A stretch of 64,000 bases of DNA from Cupriavidus pauculus (GTDB taxonomy: Bacteria > Pseudomonadota > Gammaproteobacteria > Burkholderiales > Burkholderiaceae), in the NCBI RefSeq assembly GCF_002858765.1, contig NZ_PJRP01000013.1, positions 62,001 to 126,000 on the forward strand, written 5' to 3'. The notes below the pieces were generated by a model, which saw nothing but the letters and a program-made list of their open reading frames with translations, did not search any database and was not told the DNA's origin. This document shows, piece by piece, positions 8,228 through 17,469 of this stretch. A program made the position numbers and the translations under genes. Numbering within the stretch: position 1 is the stretch's first letter; each line of letters begins with the position of its first letter.

Positions 8228-9757
8228 TTAAACTGCCGACGCTTCCTTGCCCTGCTTCACCTTGGCGTCGAGCACCGGCGGCGCGGTGACGATCGACGTG
8301 AGCGCCGGCTCGGCCGGCTTGAGCGCGGCCAAGTCTGGCAGCGGGCGACGCAGCGACGGGATCACCGCAAACGCCTGCTCCATCGCGTAGGACACCCCCA
8401 GCGTCTCGTGGTCCTTGCGGAAGCCGCCCACGATCTGCAGGCCAAACGGCATGCCTGCGTGATCGCGGCCGCACGGCAGCGACAGCGCCGGATGCGTGGT
8501 CAGCGTGACCACGTACGTCAGCGACAGCCAGCGGTAGTAGTTCTCCTGGCGCACACCGTTGATCGATTCGGCGTAGAGCGACGTCCACGGGAACGGCGAC
8601 ACCGGCGTGGTGGGCGACAGGATCACGTCGTAGTCGCGATACAGCTGCTGGAAGCGCTGCAGGATGCGCGTCTGCTCGGCCTGCGCCCAGGCGCTGTCCA
8701 CCAGCGACATCCGCGCGCCCATCTCGTAGTTGGCCCGCGTGTTCGGGCCCAGCTTCGACGGATCGCGCTCGTAGGCGTCGCGCATGCCGGCCACGAAGCT
8801 TTCCGCGCGCAGCACGTCGAAGCAGCGGTGCGTTTCGCCCAGGTCGATATCGATGGCGTCGCAGCTGCGGAACAGGTGGCGCATCGCGGCGATCTTCTCG
8901 CGGAACGTGCGACGGATGCCGTCGTCCACATCGCAGCAGCCAAAGTCCTCGGTGTACGCCACACGCAGGCTGCCCAGGTCCACCGGGATCGGCGTCAGGA
9001 ACGACAGCGGATCGAGCGGGTACGTCAGCGGATCGCCGGCCGATACCCCGGCGGACGCCGCCAGTTGCAGGCAGGCATCGGCCACGGTGCGGCCCATCGG
9101 CCCCACCACCGAAATCGGCGTCCAGCCCAGCAGCTTGCGCGAACTCGGCACCACGCCCGGCGACGGCCGAAAGCCCACCACGCCGCACTTGGCCGCCGGG
9201 ATGCGCAGCGAGCCCCCGGTGTCCGAGCCCGTGCAGACCGGCAGCAGGTCTGCCGCCAGCGCGGCAGCCGAGCCGCCCGACGACCCGCCCGCATTGAGGT
9301 TCGGATTGAACGGATTGCCCGTGGCGCCCCAGACATCGTTGCGCGAATTGGCACCGGCCCCCATCTCGGGGATGTTGGTCTTGCCCGCCACGATGGCCCC
9401 GGCGGCGCGCAGGCGCGCCACCAGCACGTTGTCTTCGGCCGGCACATTGTCGCGATACAGCGGCGATCCGTAGGTGGTCAGCAGGCCGGCCGTCGCCTCC
9501 AGGTCTTTCACGCCAAGCGGCAGGCCGTGCAGCAGGCCCAGCGGCTTGCCGTCGAGCACGGCACGTTCGGCGGCACGGGCTTCTTCACGTGCGCGGTCGA
9601 AGCAGGTGGCCGTGACCGCGTTCAGGAACGGGTTCACCTGCTCGATCTGCGCGATGCAGGCGTCCAGCAGTTCGACCGGCGAAACTTCCTTGCTGCCGAT
9701 CATGCGCCGCAGCTCGGTGGCCGGGCGTGCCACCAGCGTCTTCTGTGCTTCGTTCAC
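8228..9757 (-). CDS. Amidase (amidase-signature family)
   Basis: This encodes 509 residues from GTG 9757, preceded by GGAGACAGTT; the frame is open further upstream only as an overlap of the receptor gene. The Ser-cisSer-Lys machinery is visible: Lys in GVKDLEA, the glycine/serine-rich AGGSSGGSAAALAA with the cis-Ser, and the nucleophile segment GSDTGGSLRIPA. No signal peptide is present, so it is cytoplasmic. Family members hydrolyse linear amides or act as aspartyl-amide or indole-acetamide hydrolases; the substrate here is unknown. It sits 20 bases after a Bug receptor gene, which may supply the amide. Confidence 0.92.
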   Translation of the reverse strand: MNEAQKTLVARPATELRRMIGSKEVSPVELLDACIAQIEQVNPFLNAVTATCFDRAREEARAAERAVLDGKPLGLLHGLPLGVKDLEATAGLLTTYGSPLYRDNVPAEDNVLVARLRAAGAIVAGKTNIPEMGAGANSRNDVWGATGNPFNPNLNAGGSSGGSAAALAADLLPVCTGSDTGGSLRIPAAKCGVVGFRPSPGVVPSSRKLLGWTPISVVGPMGRTVADACLQLAASAGVSAGDPLTYPLDPLSFLTPIPVDLGSLRVAYTEDFGCCDVDDGIRRTFREKIAAMRHLFRSCDAIDIDLGETHRCFDVLRAESFVAGMRDAYERDPSKLGPNTRANYEMGARMSLVDSAWAQAEQTRILQRFQQLYRDYDVILSPTTPVSPFPWTSLYAESINGVRQENYYRWLSLTYVVTLTTHPALSLPCGRDHAGMPFGLQIVGGFRKDHETLGVSYAMEQAFAVIPSLRRPLPDLAALKPAEPALTSIVTAPPVLDAKVKQGKEASAV

Positions 9758-9777
9758 AACTGTCTCCAGAGACCTTC

Positions 9778-10758
9778 TCAATCGGCCGTAATATTCGCAC
9801 GCTGCGCCGTGGCGCGCATCAGCGGCAGTTCCTTGGCAATCTGCGCCGACACCGCCGCGCCGTTGCCGTCCAGCGGCTCGAAGCCGGCGTTGGTCAGCGC
9901 CTTGCGGGTTTCGGGATCGGCCATCACTTCGGCCAGCGCCTTTTCCAGCTTCAGCTTCACGTCGGCCGGCAGGCCACGCGGCGCCACCAGCGCCAGCCAG
10001 GTGTCGGCGTCGATGCCGGGATAGCCGGCTTCGGCGGCCGTGGGCACATCCGGCAGCAGCGTGGAGCGCTTGGCCGTGGTCACGGCGATGGCCTTGACCT
10101 TGCCCGACTTCACCTGCGGAATCGCGGCAGCCACGGTATCCACGGTGAACGGAATCTGGCCGCCGATCAGGTCGGTCATCGCCGGCGCGCTGCCTTTGTA
10201 GGGCACGTGCAGCAGCTTCACGCCGGCCAGGTTGAACAGCATCTCGCCGGCGAACTGCGCCGTGGTGCCGCTGCCGAACGACCCGTACGTCAGCTTGCCC
10301 GGCTGCGCCTTGGCAGCGGCCACGAGCTGCTTCAGGTTGCTGACGGGCTGGTCCTTGTTGGCCAGCAGGATCAGGCCGGTGCGGCCGGCAAACCCGATCG
10401 GCTCGAAACTCTTCACCGGGTCGTACGGCAGCTTGGCGTGGATGGCCGGGTTGACCGTGAACGTGGTGCCCGAACTGGCCAGCAGCGTATAGCCGTCCGG
10501 CGCCGCCTTGGCGACGTAGCTGGCGCCGACGATGGTGCCCGCGCCCGGGCGGTTGTCGACCACGACGGTCTGGCCAAGCTTGTCGCCAAGCTTCTTGCCG
10601 ACCAGGCGGCCGATCACGTCGGTGGCGCCACCGGGCGGGAACGGAATTACTAGCTGGATCGGCTTGGACGGGAAGGTGTCCGCAAACGCCAGCGAGGCAC
10701 CGGCTGCGAGGCTGCACGCCACCACGGCGTGGGCGATTCGGGAAGGCAAACGGGTCAT
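9778..10758 (-). CDS. Bug/TctC-family periplasmic solute receptor
   Basis: This encodes 326 residues from ATG 10758 with GGAG upstream; a TTG 15 bases earlier is less likely. The signal peptide is at about 1-26 (ending SLAFA). The family motifs are FPSKPIQLVIPFPPGGATD, VVDNRPGAGTIVGASY and LHVPYKGSAPAMTDLIGGQ. The gene lies between dsdA (55 bases upstream) and the amidase (20 bases downstream), on the same strand. It is similar in plan to, but clearly a different sequence from, the receptor at 6970-7974, so each probably has its own ligand. Confidence 0.92.
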   Translation of the reverse strand: MTRLPSRIAHAVVACSLAAGASLAFADTFPSKPIQLVIPFPPGGATDVIGRLVGKKLGDKLGQTVVVDNRPGAGTIVGASYVAKAAPDGYTLLASSGTTFTVNPAIHAKLPYDPVKSFEPIGFAGRTGLILLANKDQPVSNLKQLVAAAKAQPGKLTYGSFGSGTTAQFAGEMLFNLAGVKLLHVPYKGSAPAMTDLIGGQIPFTVDTVAAAIPQVKSGKVKAIAVTTAKRSTLLPDVPTAAEAGYPGIDADTWLALVAPRGLPADVKLKLEKALAEVMADPETRKALTNAGFEPLDGNGAAVSAQIAKELPLMRATAQRANITAD

Positions 10759-10813
10759 GATGAGGCTCCGCAACGATGCAATCGAAAGATTCGGATTCGG
10801 TTCAGGGGGTCAA

Positions 10814-12142
10814 TCAGGCGGCCAGCGCCGCGCCATGCTCGGCAAAGCGCGCGTATTCCTCGGGCGGCACGAACAGGCCGCCGGTGGTCCAGACAAGCTG
10901 GGTGGCATGGGCCATCGCGCCGTCCAGGTGGTGCTGTGTCAGGTACGCACGCCCGGCTTCGGTGCCGGTCAGCATGCCCGGGCCGCTGAAGCCGGCGGCG
11001 GCGGAAGGCTCGATGCGCAGGCCTTCGGCTTCACGCACGCGATGCAGGTCGGCGAACAGCGTGTCGTCGGCCACGGTACAGACCCCGGCCAGCAGCGGAC
11101 GCATGGCCTGCGCGGCCAGTTCCGACGCTTGCGGCACGGCCAGTCCGTCGGCTTCCGTCCGGTTGGTCAGGCCCACGTCGTACACCGATGCACCGGGCGC
11201 CAGCATTTCCACGAGGAAGCACGGCGACTGCGTGGGCTCGACAAAGACCGGATGCACGTTCGGGCCATAAAGCTGGCGCAGGCCGAAGGCGATGCCGGCC
11301 GGCGCGCCGCCCACGCCGCATGGCAGGTAGACGAACAGCGGGTGCGTGGCGTCCACGCGCACATCGGCCTGGGCCAGCTGGTCGTGCAGGTGCAGCGCGG
11401 CGGCGCTGTAGCCCAGCATCAGCGACAGCGACCGCTCATCGTCGACGAAATAGCTGTACGGGTCGGCATCGGCCTCGCGCCGGCCAGCCGCCACGGCGGC
11501 GGCATAGTCGCCCGTGTGCTCCACCACGGCCACGCCGCGCGCCCGCAGGCGGGCCTTCTTCCATGCCTTGGCGTCGGCCGACATGTGAACGGCCGCACGG
11601 AACCCAAGCGCCGAAGCCATCACGCCGATGCTCAACCCCAGGTTGCCGGTGGAACCCACCGCCACCTGGTAGCGGCCGAACAACGCGCGCGCCGGCGCTT
11701 CCGCCAGCACGGCGTAGTCCGCATCGTGCGTGACCAGGCCATATTCGAGCGCCAGCGATTCGGCAAATTCCAGCACTTCGTGAATGCCGCCGCGCGCCTT
11801 GATGGAGCCGGCCACGGGCAGGCTGTGATCGGCCTTGATCCACAGCGCGCCGGCCGAGGACGGCAGGCCGAGCGCCTGCTGCATGGCCGGTGCGGGCAGC
11901 AGATCCGATTCGATCCGCCCGGCGCTGCCCTGCAGTTCGGGAAACAGGCGCGCCAGCAACGGGGCAAATCTGTCGAAGCGCGCCCGGGCGGCTTTCACAT
12001 CAGCTAGACTAATGCCGCGTCCGTCTACGACGGTCGATACGGTGGCCGCGTCGCTGCGGTCGGGATTGCCCCAGAAGACCGGACGGGCGGCCTGCAGATC
12101 GGCGAGCAGTTGTTGCGGCAGTGCGGAAAAATCGGTCGGCAT
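10814..12142 (-). CDS. dsdA: D-serine dehydratase (D-serine ammonia-lyase)
   Basis: This encodes 442 residues, the usual length of DsdA. It is a PLP enzyme that turns D-serine into pyruvate and ammonia, in the cytoplasm. The PLP lysine is Lys115 in GSIKARGG. Other family marks are KADHSLPVAGS, VGSTGNLGLSIG, a glycine-rich phosphate loop in PCGVGGAPAGIAFG, and EPTQSPCFLVEM. The start is ATG 12142. A DsdC-like LysR gene is divergent 93 bases away, as in known dsd loci, but no DsdX permease follows; the downstream gene is a Bug receptor. Confidence 0.92.
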   Translation of the reverse strand: MPTDFSALPQQLLADLQAARPVFWGNPDRSDAATVSTVVDGRGISLADVKAARARFDRFAPLLARLFPELQGSAGRIESDLLPAPAMQQALGLPSSAGALWIKADHSLPVAGSIKARGGIHEVLEFAESLALEYGLVTHDADYAVLAEAPARALFGRYQVAVGSTGNLGLSIGVMASALGFRAAVHMSADAKAWKKARLRARGVAVVEHTGDYAAAVAAGRREADADPYSYFVDDERSLSLMLGYSAAALHLHDQLAQADVRVDATHPLFVYLPCGVGGAPAGIAFGLRQLYGPNVHPVFVEPTQSPCFLVEMLAPGASVYDVGLTNRTEADGLAVPQASELAAQAMRPLLAGVCTVADDTLFADLHRVREAEGLRIEPSAAAGFSGPGMLTGTEAGRAYLTQHHLDGAMAHATQLVWTTGGLFVPPEEYARFAEHGAALAA

Positions 12143-12221
12143 GAAGCAAGGGATGCGGGATGGGGTGACCCCATTCTTGTCCCATTACACCGTCGTGACA
12201 AACCATTTGTACTGATCCAAG

Positions 12222-12238
12222 CATTAGCCTGACTAATG
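12222..12238. promoter_or_regulatory. LysR-type operator overlapping regulator start codon
   Basis: A perfect inverted repeat, CATTAG at 12222-12227 and CTAATG at 12233-12238 with a 5-base spacer, contains TTAGCCTGACTAA. This fits the T-N11-A LysR box. The right arm includes the ATG of the LysR gene. Its place in the 93-base gap between dsdA and the LysR gene suggests autorepression and control of dsdA. Confidence 0.5.
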
Positions 12239-13186
12239 GCCAATACGCTTTCTGCCTCATTATTGGGCTGGCTGCGCTGTTTTGAGGCGGCGGCCCGACA
12301 TTGCAACTTCACGCAGGCTGCGGCCGAACTGTGCGTGACCCAGGGCGCGGTCAGCCAGCAGGTCAAGCAACTGGAGCAGTGGCTGGACCGGCCGCTGTTC
12401 CTGCGCACGCCGCGCGCGCTGGTGCTGACGCCGGAAGGCGAGCGCCTGCGCTTTGTGCTGCGTGAGTCGTTCCAGGCCATCGAAGGGACGCTGACCCAGC
12501 TACGCAAGCCGCGCGACAAGCAGCCCATCGCGCTGTCGTGCTCGCCGTCGTTTGCGATGGTGTGGCTCACGCCGCGGCTGGGCGGCTTTTTTCGCCAGCA
12601 TCCGGACATCGGCCTGCGCGTCTATGGCGAATTTCACGCGCTCGACCGTTCGCGCATGCTGCGCGACGGCACCGAGGCCGCCGTACGTTTCGACCCCGGT
12701 GGCTATCCGGACCTGAAGGCGCACCAGTTTCTGGAGGAATGGCTGATCCCGGTGGCCAGCCCTGCCTACCTGGACGCGCACCCCGCGCTGCAATCGCCCG
12801 AGGGCCTGCGCGCCAGCATGCTGCTGCACGACGTGAGCCCGTGGGATGGCGCCGGCGAGTTCGAGGAATGGCAATGCTGGCTGCGCCACGCCGGCCTGAC
12901 CCTGCCCGATGAATCGGACGGTCAGCGCTTCAACCTGTCGCAACTGGCCATCAACGCCGCGCTGGCCGGACAAGGCGTGGCCATGGGGCGCTCCGCACTG
13001 GTACTGGAAGACCTGGAATCGGGCCGCCTGGTGGACCTGTGGGGCATCCATGCGCGCAGCCACGCGTCGTATCACTTTGTCTGCGCGCACGGGCAGACCG
13101 CCCAGGTGGCCGAGGTGGAAGCCTGGCTGGTGGCCGAAGGCGCGGCGTTCGATGCCGCGCGCCGGCGTGTGCTGGGGATTGGCTAG
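12236..13186 (+). CDS. LysR-family regulator, probable DsdC-type activator of dsdA
   Basis: This encodes 316 residues. The N-terminal helix-turn-helix (about 10-70, FEAAARHCNFTQAAAELCV and QGAVSQQVKQLE) is followed by a LysR substrate domain. It resembles the GcvA/DsdC group. The start is ATG 12236, with no good ribosome site, and the start codon lies inside an inverted repeat. The divergent position relative to dsdA matches the dsdC-dsdA arrangement of other bacteria, from which the role is inferred. Confidence 0.85.
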   Translation: MANTLSASLLGWLRCFEAAARHCNFTQAAAELCVTQGAVSQQVKQLEQWLDRPLFLRTPRALVLTPEGERLRFVLRESFQAIEGTLTQLRKPRDKQPIALSCSPSFAMVWLTPRLGGFFRQHPDIGLRVYGEFHALDRSRMLRDGTEAAVRFDPGGYPDLKAHQFLEEWLIPVASPAYLDAHPALQSPEGLRASMLLHDVSPWDGAGEFEEWQCWLRHAGLTLPDESDGQRFNLSQLAINAALAGQGVAMGRSALVLEDLESGRLVDLWGIHARSHASYHFVCAHGQTAQVAEVEAWLVAEGAAFDAARRRVLGIG

Positions 13187-13204
13187 GGCGTGTCCTGGGC
13201 GTGG

Positions 13205-14422
13205 CTAGGCCTGCCGCGTATCGATGCGGACTTCGGACTGCAGTGTGCGATGCACCGGGCATTTGTCGGCGATGGCCATCAGCGACGCCTGCTGCTCCGC
13301 CGTCAGCTCGCCGCTGATCGCGATGCGCCGCTCGATCCGATCCACCATGCCCACGGTGGTCTCGCAGGCAGCGCAGTCCTTCGCATGGATTTTTTCGTGC
13401 CGCAACTGCACGGCCACGTGCTCCAGCGGCAAGGCCTTGCGTTCGGCATACATGCGCATCGTCATCGACGTGCACGCCCCCAGCGCCGACAACAACAGTT
13501 CATAGGGATTCGGGCCGGCATCGTCGCCGCCCAGCGCGGCGGGCTCGTCGGCAACGAATTCATGGCCGCCCACGCGCACGGTCTGCTGGTATCGGCCCCG
13601 GTGGCGCTCCGCCACCACCACTACGCCGGGCTCGGGAATCTCGGCCTGCACGTCCTCGGCCAGCGTGGGCAGGTAGTGCTGCGACCACGCGGCAATCATG
13701 CTGGCCGCATAGGCCGCGCCGGCGCGGTTCTGCAGCAGGTGGTCGGCGCCCTCCAGCGCCACGTAGCTCTTGGGCTGCGCGGCGGCCTCGAAGATCTCCA
13801 GCCCGTTCGCCACCTCCACCGTATCGTCGGTTGGCGACTGCAGCACCAGCAGCGGCTTGCCAAGGTGGGCCACTTCATCGAGCAGCGTATGGCTGGACAC
13901 ATCGTCGATGAACTGCCGCGCGATGCGGAACGGCCGCCCCGCCAGCTTCACCTCCAGTTCGCCCTCGGCGCGAATGCGCTCGACGTTGTCGCCCAGCAGC
14001 CCCAGCACATGGCGCGGGTCGCTGGGCGCGGCGATCGTGACCACGGCCTTTAGCTCGGGCAGGCGGCGGGCCACGCCCAGCACGGCGGCACCGCCCAGGC
14101 TATGACCGATCAGCAGCGTGGGCGCCTGGCCGCGTGCGCGCATGTACATGGCCACCGCTTCCAGGTCGGCCAGGTTCGACGAGAAATTGGTGCTGGCGAA
14201 ATCGCCCTCGCTGGCGCCGATGCCCGTGAAATCGAAGCGCAGCACGGCAATCCCCTGGGCCGTCAATGCCCGCGCGATGCGCGTGGCGGCCAGGCTGTCC
14301 TTGCCACAGGTAAAGCAGTGCGCGAACAGCGCGTGTGCGCGGACCGTGCCATCGGGCCACTCCATCCGGCCGGACAACGTGCCGCCCTGGCTGCCGGGAA
14401 TTTCGATCTTTTCGACGCTCAT
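13205..14422 (-). CDS. Alpha/beta hydrolase-OsmC fusion protein
   Basis: This encodes 405 residues from ATG 14422. Residues 1-255 form an alpha/beta hydrolase with nucleophile elbow IGHSLGG, oxyanion segment AHCFTCGKD, and a His in EGADHLLQ. Residues 270-405 are an OsmC-like peroxidase domain with its redox cysteines: one in GACTSMTMRMYA and one in DKCPVHRTL. OsmC proteins reduce organic hydroperoxides by thiol chemistry. This two-domain architecture recurs in proteobacteria. The native substrate of the hydrolase half is unknown. Confidence 0.9.
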   Translation of the reverse strand: MSVEKIEIPGSQGGTLSGRMEWPDGTVRAHALFAHCFTCGKDSLAATRIARALTAQGIAVLRFDFTGIGASEGDFASTNFSSNLADLEAVAMYMRARGQAPTLLIGHSLGGAAVLGVARRLPELKAVVTIAAPSDPRHVLGLLGDNVERIRAEGELEVKLAGRPFRIARQFIDDVSSHTLLDEVAHLGKPLLVLQSPTDDTVEVANGLEIFEAAAQPKSYVALEGADHLLQNRAGAAYAASMIAAWSQHYLPTLAEDVQAEIPEPGVVVVAERHRGRYQQTVRVGGHEFVADEPAALGGDDAGPNPYELLLSALGACTSMTMRMYAERKALPLEHVAVQLRHEKIHAKDCAACETTVGMVDRIERRIAISGELTAEQQASLMAIADKCPVHRTLQSEVRIDTRQA

Positions 14423-14523
14423 CACCGCCCCCTCGAAACGCGTTGCGCGAACTTCCGAAGCATAGTCCACGCGCCGGCTTCGCGTGAGGGGCACCTTCGG
14501 CGTGGTGGCCTGACGCTTGCGGC

Positions 14524-17430
14524 TCAGGCCATGTCGACCAGGGCCGGGTCCATATAGCGCTCGGCGTAGGTGCGGTGGATGCCGGCCGCGATGAACAGGT
14601 CGAACAGCTCGGCATCGATATGCTGCTGGTCGCGCAGCCGGGTCATGATGCCCACGGCATCCGACAGCGTCTTGGCCTTCTTGTACGGGCGATCGGCCGC
14701 CGTCAATGCCTCGAAGATGTCGGCGATGCCCATCATCCGGGCCAGCGGGCTCATCTGGTCGCGCTTGAGGCCGCGCGGATAGCCGGTGCCATCCATCTTT
14801 TCATGGTGCCCGCCCGCAATCTCAGGCACGTCGCGCAGATGCTTCGGAAACGGCAGGCGCGACAGCATGATCTGGGTCTGCACGATGTGGTCCTCGATCT
14901 TGAAGCGCTCCTCGGCGGTCAGCGTGCCGCGCGATATCGTCAGGTTGTGCAGTTCGCCACGATCGTAGAGATACTGGGGGGTGCGAAGCCGGAAGCCCCA
15001 GGGATTGATGTCGGCGATGTGGTCCCGTGCGACACGTTCGATCCGGTGATCGGGCCGGTCGGCCAGCAATGGCTCCAGCACCGGCAGCGGTGCGGCGGGG
15101 ACGCTGCCCCGGCGGGCCAGTTCCTCGTGCGAGACGCCAAGCCGGTCATCAAGCGTGCGCCGCCAGGTCCGCGTGGCGATCTGCCGCAGGCGCGCCTGGT
15201 CTTCGGCATCCATCTGCTCGCCGCCCACATTGCACGACGCCACGAACGCGAATTCCTCGTCGAACTGACGCAGCAGCGCATCGCGCCGCGCGCGTGCGGC
15301 CTGCGGGTCCTCGCCACCGGCCGCGGCCTCCAGGCAGTCGATCTCCGCATCGCGCTTCAGCACCTCGAAGCGCATGCGCACTTCGTGGATGCGGTCGTGC
15401 AGCGTTTCAAGCTTGGTGGCCTTGTCGATCACGTAGTCGGGCGTGGTGACCTTGCCGCAATCATGCAGCCAGGCGGCCACGTGCAGCGCCTCCCATTGGG
15501 CATCGTTCAACTGGAACGACTGGTACGGCCCGTCCGTGGCATCGCACGCGGCCCTGGCCAGCATCTTGGTCAGTTCCGGCACCCGCGCGCAGTGGCCGCC
15601 GGTGTGCGGGCTCTTGGCGTCGATGGCGCCGGCCAGCAGGCGGATGAAGGCGTCGAACAGATCGCGCTGCGCCGTGGTGAGTTCGCCCACTTCCAGCGCG
15701 CCAGCCGACAGGCTGGCCATGGTGCTGGCAAACGCCAACTGCGCGGCCTCCATCGGCGTATCGCGCAGCACCAGCACGACGCCCAGCAGCGCGTGCTGCC
15801 GGTTGATCAGCGGAATGACGGCGGCGTGTACCGGCGCGGGTCCCGACAAGACCTCGAGCCGTGCGGCGGCCACGTCGGCCGATGTCAGATGGCCGGCGCG
15901 CGCCGTGCCTTCGCGCACGGCCGTGCGCACCAGCGCCAGGGTGTCCTGCGGCAGCGTCGCGTCCATCGTGGTCACCTCGGCGCCGCTGCGGTCGAAGCCC
16001 ACGGCGGGGTTCAAGCCTTCGTCATTGACCGCCAGGTACAGCGCCCCCGCCTGCCCGCCCGCTGCGTTAAGCGTTTCCTGCAGCAACAGCGGCAGCAGCC
16101 GGTCCAGGCGATGCTCGGCCGATACGGCCCGCATCACATGCAGCATGCGCTGGATGGTGCCGCGCATCTGGTCCATCGTCGCGGCCAGATCGTTCACTTC
16201 GCCAATATGCGAGCGCACCGAAACGGGCCGCACGAAATCGAAGCGGCGGATGGCGTCGGCCTCGGCGGCCAGCGATTGCAGCGGCCGCGCCACGCTGCGC
16301 GCCACCAGCCAGGTGACCGGCAACGCCAGCAGCAGCACCAGCCCCGTCAGCGCCATGCCCCAGGCGGCCTGCTGCCGGGCGTCGTGCAGCAGTTCCGCCT
16401 GCGGAATGGCCGACACCAGCAGCAGGGAATTGGGGTCCTTGACGTCCAGCACGTCAATCGACGTGTACCAGTCTTCGCCATCGGCACGTTCCAGCAGCAT
16501 GGGATGCGCGGCGGCGTGCGAATCGCCGGGCGCCGCCACCTTGGCGGCAATGCCGGTGAGCACGGATAGACCGTAATCCTCGGGGCGGCCCGCAGGATTC
16601 AAGATCACCGTATCGGGCGCGGCCACGGATTCGGGCGTCGTGCGATTGATGGCCACGAGCGCGCCCTTCCGGTCGAGCAGCGCCAGCACCGCGCGCGGCG
16701 TCAGCGATTCGTGGTTCAGCAGTTGCCCCAGCGCGTCCAGCCGGAAATCGCCGCCGACCACGGCCTGGCGGTCAGCGGAGCGCACGGCCAGCGTGGCGCC
16801 GGACTCCCGGTCGGAATAGAACATGTACGGATCGGTGCGCACCACCGTTTCCGATGCCATGGCCGCGGTGTACCAGGGCCGCGTGCGCGGGTCGTAACGG
16901 GCAGCAAAGTCGGCGGCGTCGGCTTCGCCGATCAGGCGCAGGTCCGCGCCCAGATACAGGTAGCGTCCAACCACGCGCCTCGTGTCGCGTTCCACACTCT
17001 GCACCAGGAATGCCGCGCTTGGCGGCGCCTTGTAGGCGGCGCGCTCGCCTTCGTCGCGCAACGGGCGCATATAGAAGAAGCTGCCGTCCGCGTAGCCAAT
17101 GAACAGGGCTTGCAGGATCGGCGAGCTTTCCAGCGCGTCGCGCATCAGCGCCATGCGCTGCTTGCGCTGCGTCTGCGACGTGGCATCGGCCAGCGAACTG
17201 TGGCTGAGCAGCCTGACGGCCATCTGGGCGGGCCGCAACAGGTTCTCGACTTCCTCCAGGCTCTCGCGGCTGACGCGTTGGGTGGTGTCGGTCACCGACC
17301 GCTCCAGCGCGGCCTTGGTCATCGCGTAGTTGATGCCGCAGACCAGCGCCCCCACCAGCAGCACCAGCGAGCCAAACCACGTCCAGATATGGAGATGGAG
17401 CGGCACGCTCCGTCGCACTGCCGTTGCCAT
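14524..17430 (-). CDS. Membrane HD-GYP c-di-GMP phosphodiesterase with Cache sensor, HAMP and GAF
   Basis: This encodes 968 residues with GGGAGG before ATG 17430. Membrane helix 1 is at about 14-37, a periplasmic double-Cache sensor at about 40-345, membrane helix 2 at about 356-378, HAMP at 375-430 and a GAF-like domain at 440-590. The HD-GYP domain runs from 600 to 960, with the metal pair HD at 656-657 (WLHDCGK) and the signature HHEKMDGTGYP at 875-885. HD-GYP enzymes degrade cyclic di-GMP. The spacing between HD and HHE is about 219 residues, roughly 110 longer than usual, so there is a large insertion between the two halves. The gene stands alone. Confidence 0.9.
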   Translation of the reverse strand: MATAVRRSVPLHLHIWTWFGSLVLLVGALVCGINYAMTKAALERSVTDTTQRVSRESLEEVENLLRPAQMAVRLLSHSSLADATSQTQRKQRMALMRDALESSPILQALFIGYADGSFFYMRPLRDEGERAAYKAPPSAAFLVQSVERDTRRVVGRYLYLGADLRLIGEADAADFAARYDPRTRPWYTAAMASETVVRTDPYMFYSDRESGATLAVRSADRQAVVGGDFRLDALGQLLNHESLTPRAVLALLDRKGALVAINRTTPESVAAPDTVILNPAGRPEDYGLSVLTGIAAKVAAPGDSHAAAHPMLLERADGEDWYTSIDVLDVKDPNSLLLVSAIPQAELLHDARQQAAWGMALTGLVLLLALPVTWLVARSVARPLQSLAAEADAIRRFDFVRPVSVRSHIGEVNDLAATMDQMRGTIQRMLHVMRAVSAEHRLDRLLPLLLQETLNAAGGQAGALYLAVNDEGLNPAVGFDRSGAEVTTMDATLPQDTLALVRTAVREGTARAGHLTSADVAAARLEVLSGPAPVHAAVIPLINRQHALLGVVLVLRDTPMEAAQLAFASTMASLSAGALEVGELTTAQRDLFDAFIRLLAGAIDAKSPHTGGHCARVPELTKMLARAACDATDGPYQSFQLNDAQWEALHVAAWLHDCGKVTTPDYVIDKATKLETLHDRIHEVRMRFEVLKRDAEIDCLEAAAGGEDPQAARARRDALLRQFDEEFAFVASCNVGGEQMDAEDQARLRQIATRTWRRTLDDRLGVSHEELARRGSVPAAPLPVLEPLLADRPDHRIERVARDHIADINPWGFRLRTPQYLYDRGELHNLTISRGTLTAEERFKIEDHIVQTQIMLSRLPFPKHLRDVPEIAGGHHEKMDGTGYPRGLKRDQMSPLARMMGIADIFEALTAADRPYKKAKTLSDAVGIMTRLRDQQHIDAELFDLFIAAGIHRTYAERYMDPALVDMA

Positions 17431-17469
17431 ACAGCCCTCCCGATGTGGGGTGCTTCGTGAAATGACAGT

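Noticed and set aside
8228..10717. Single 829-codon frame covering amidase and part of the receptor
   Set aside because: The upstream part overlaps a well-supported Bug receptor in another frame; the amidase has its own GTG start with a ribosome site at 9757.
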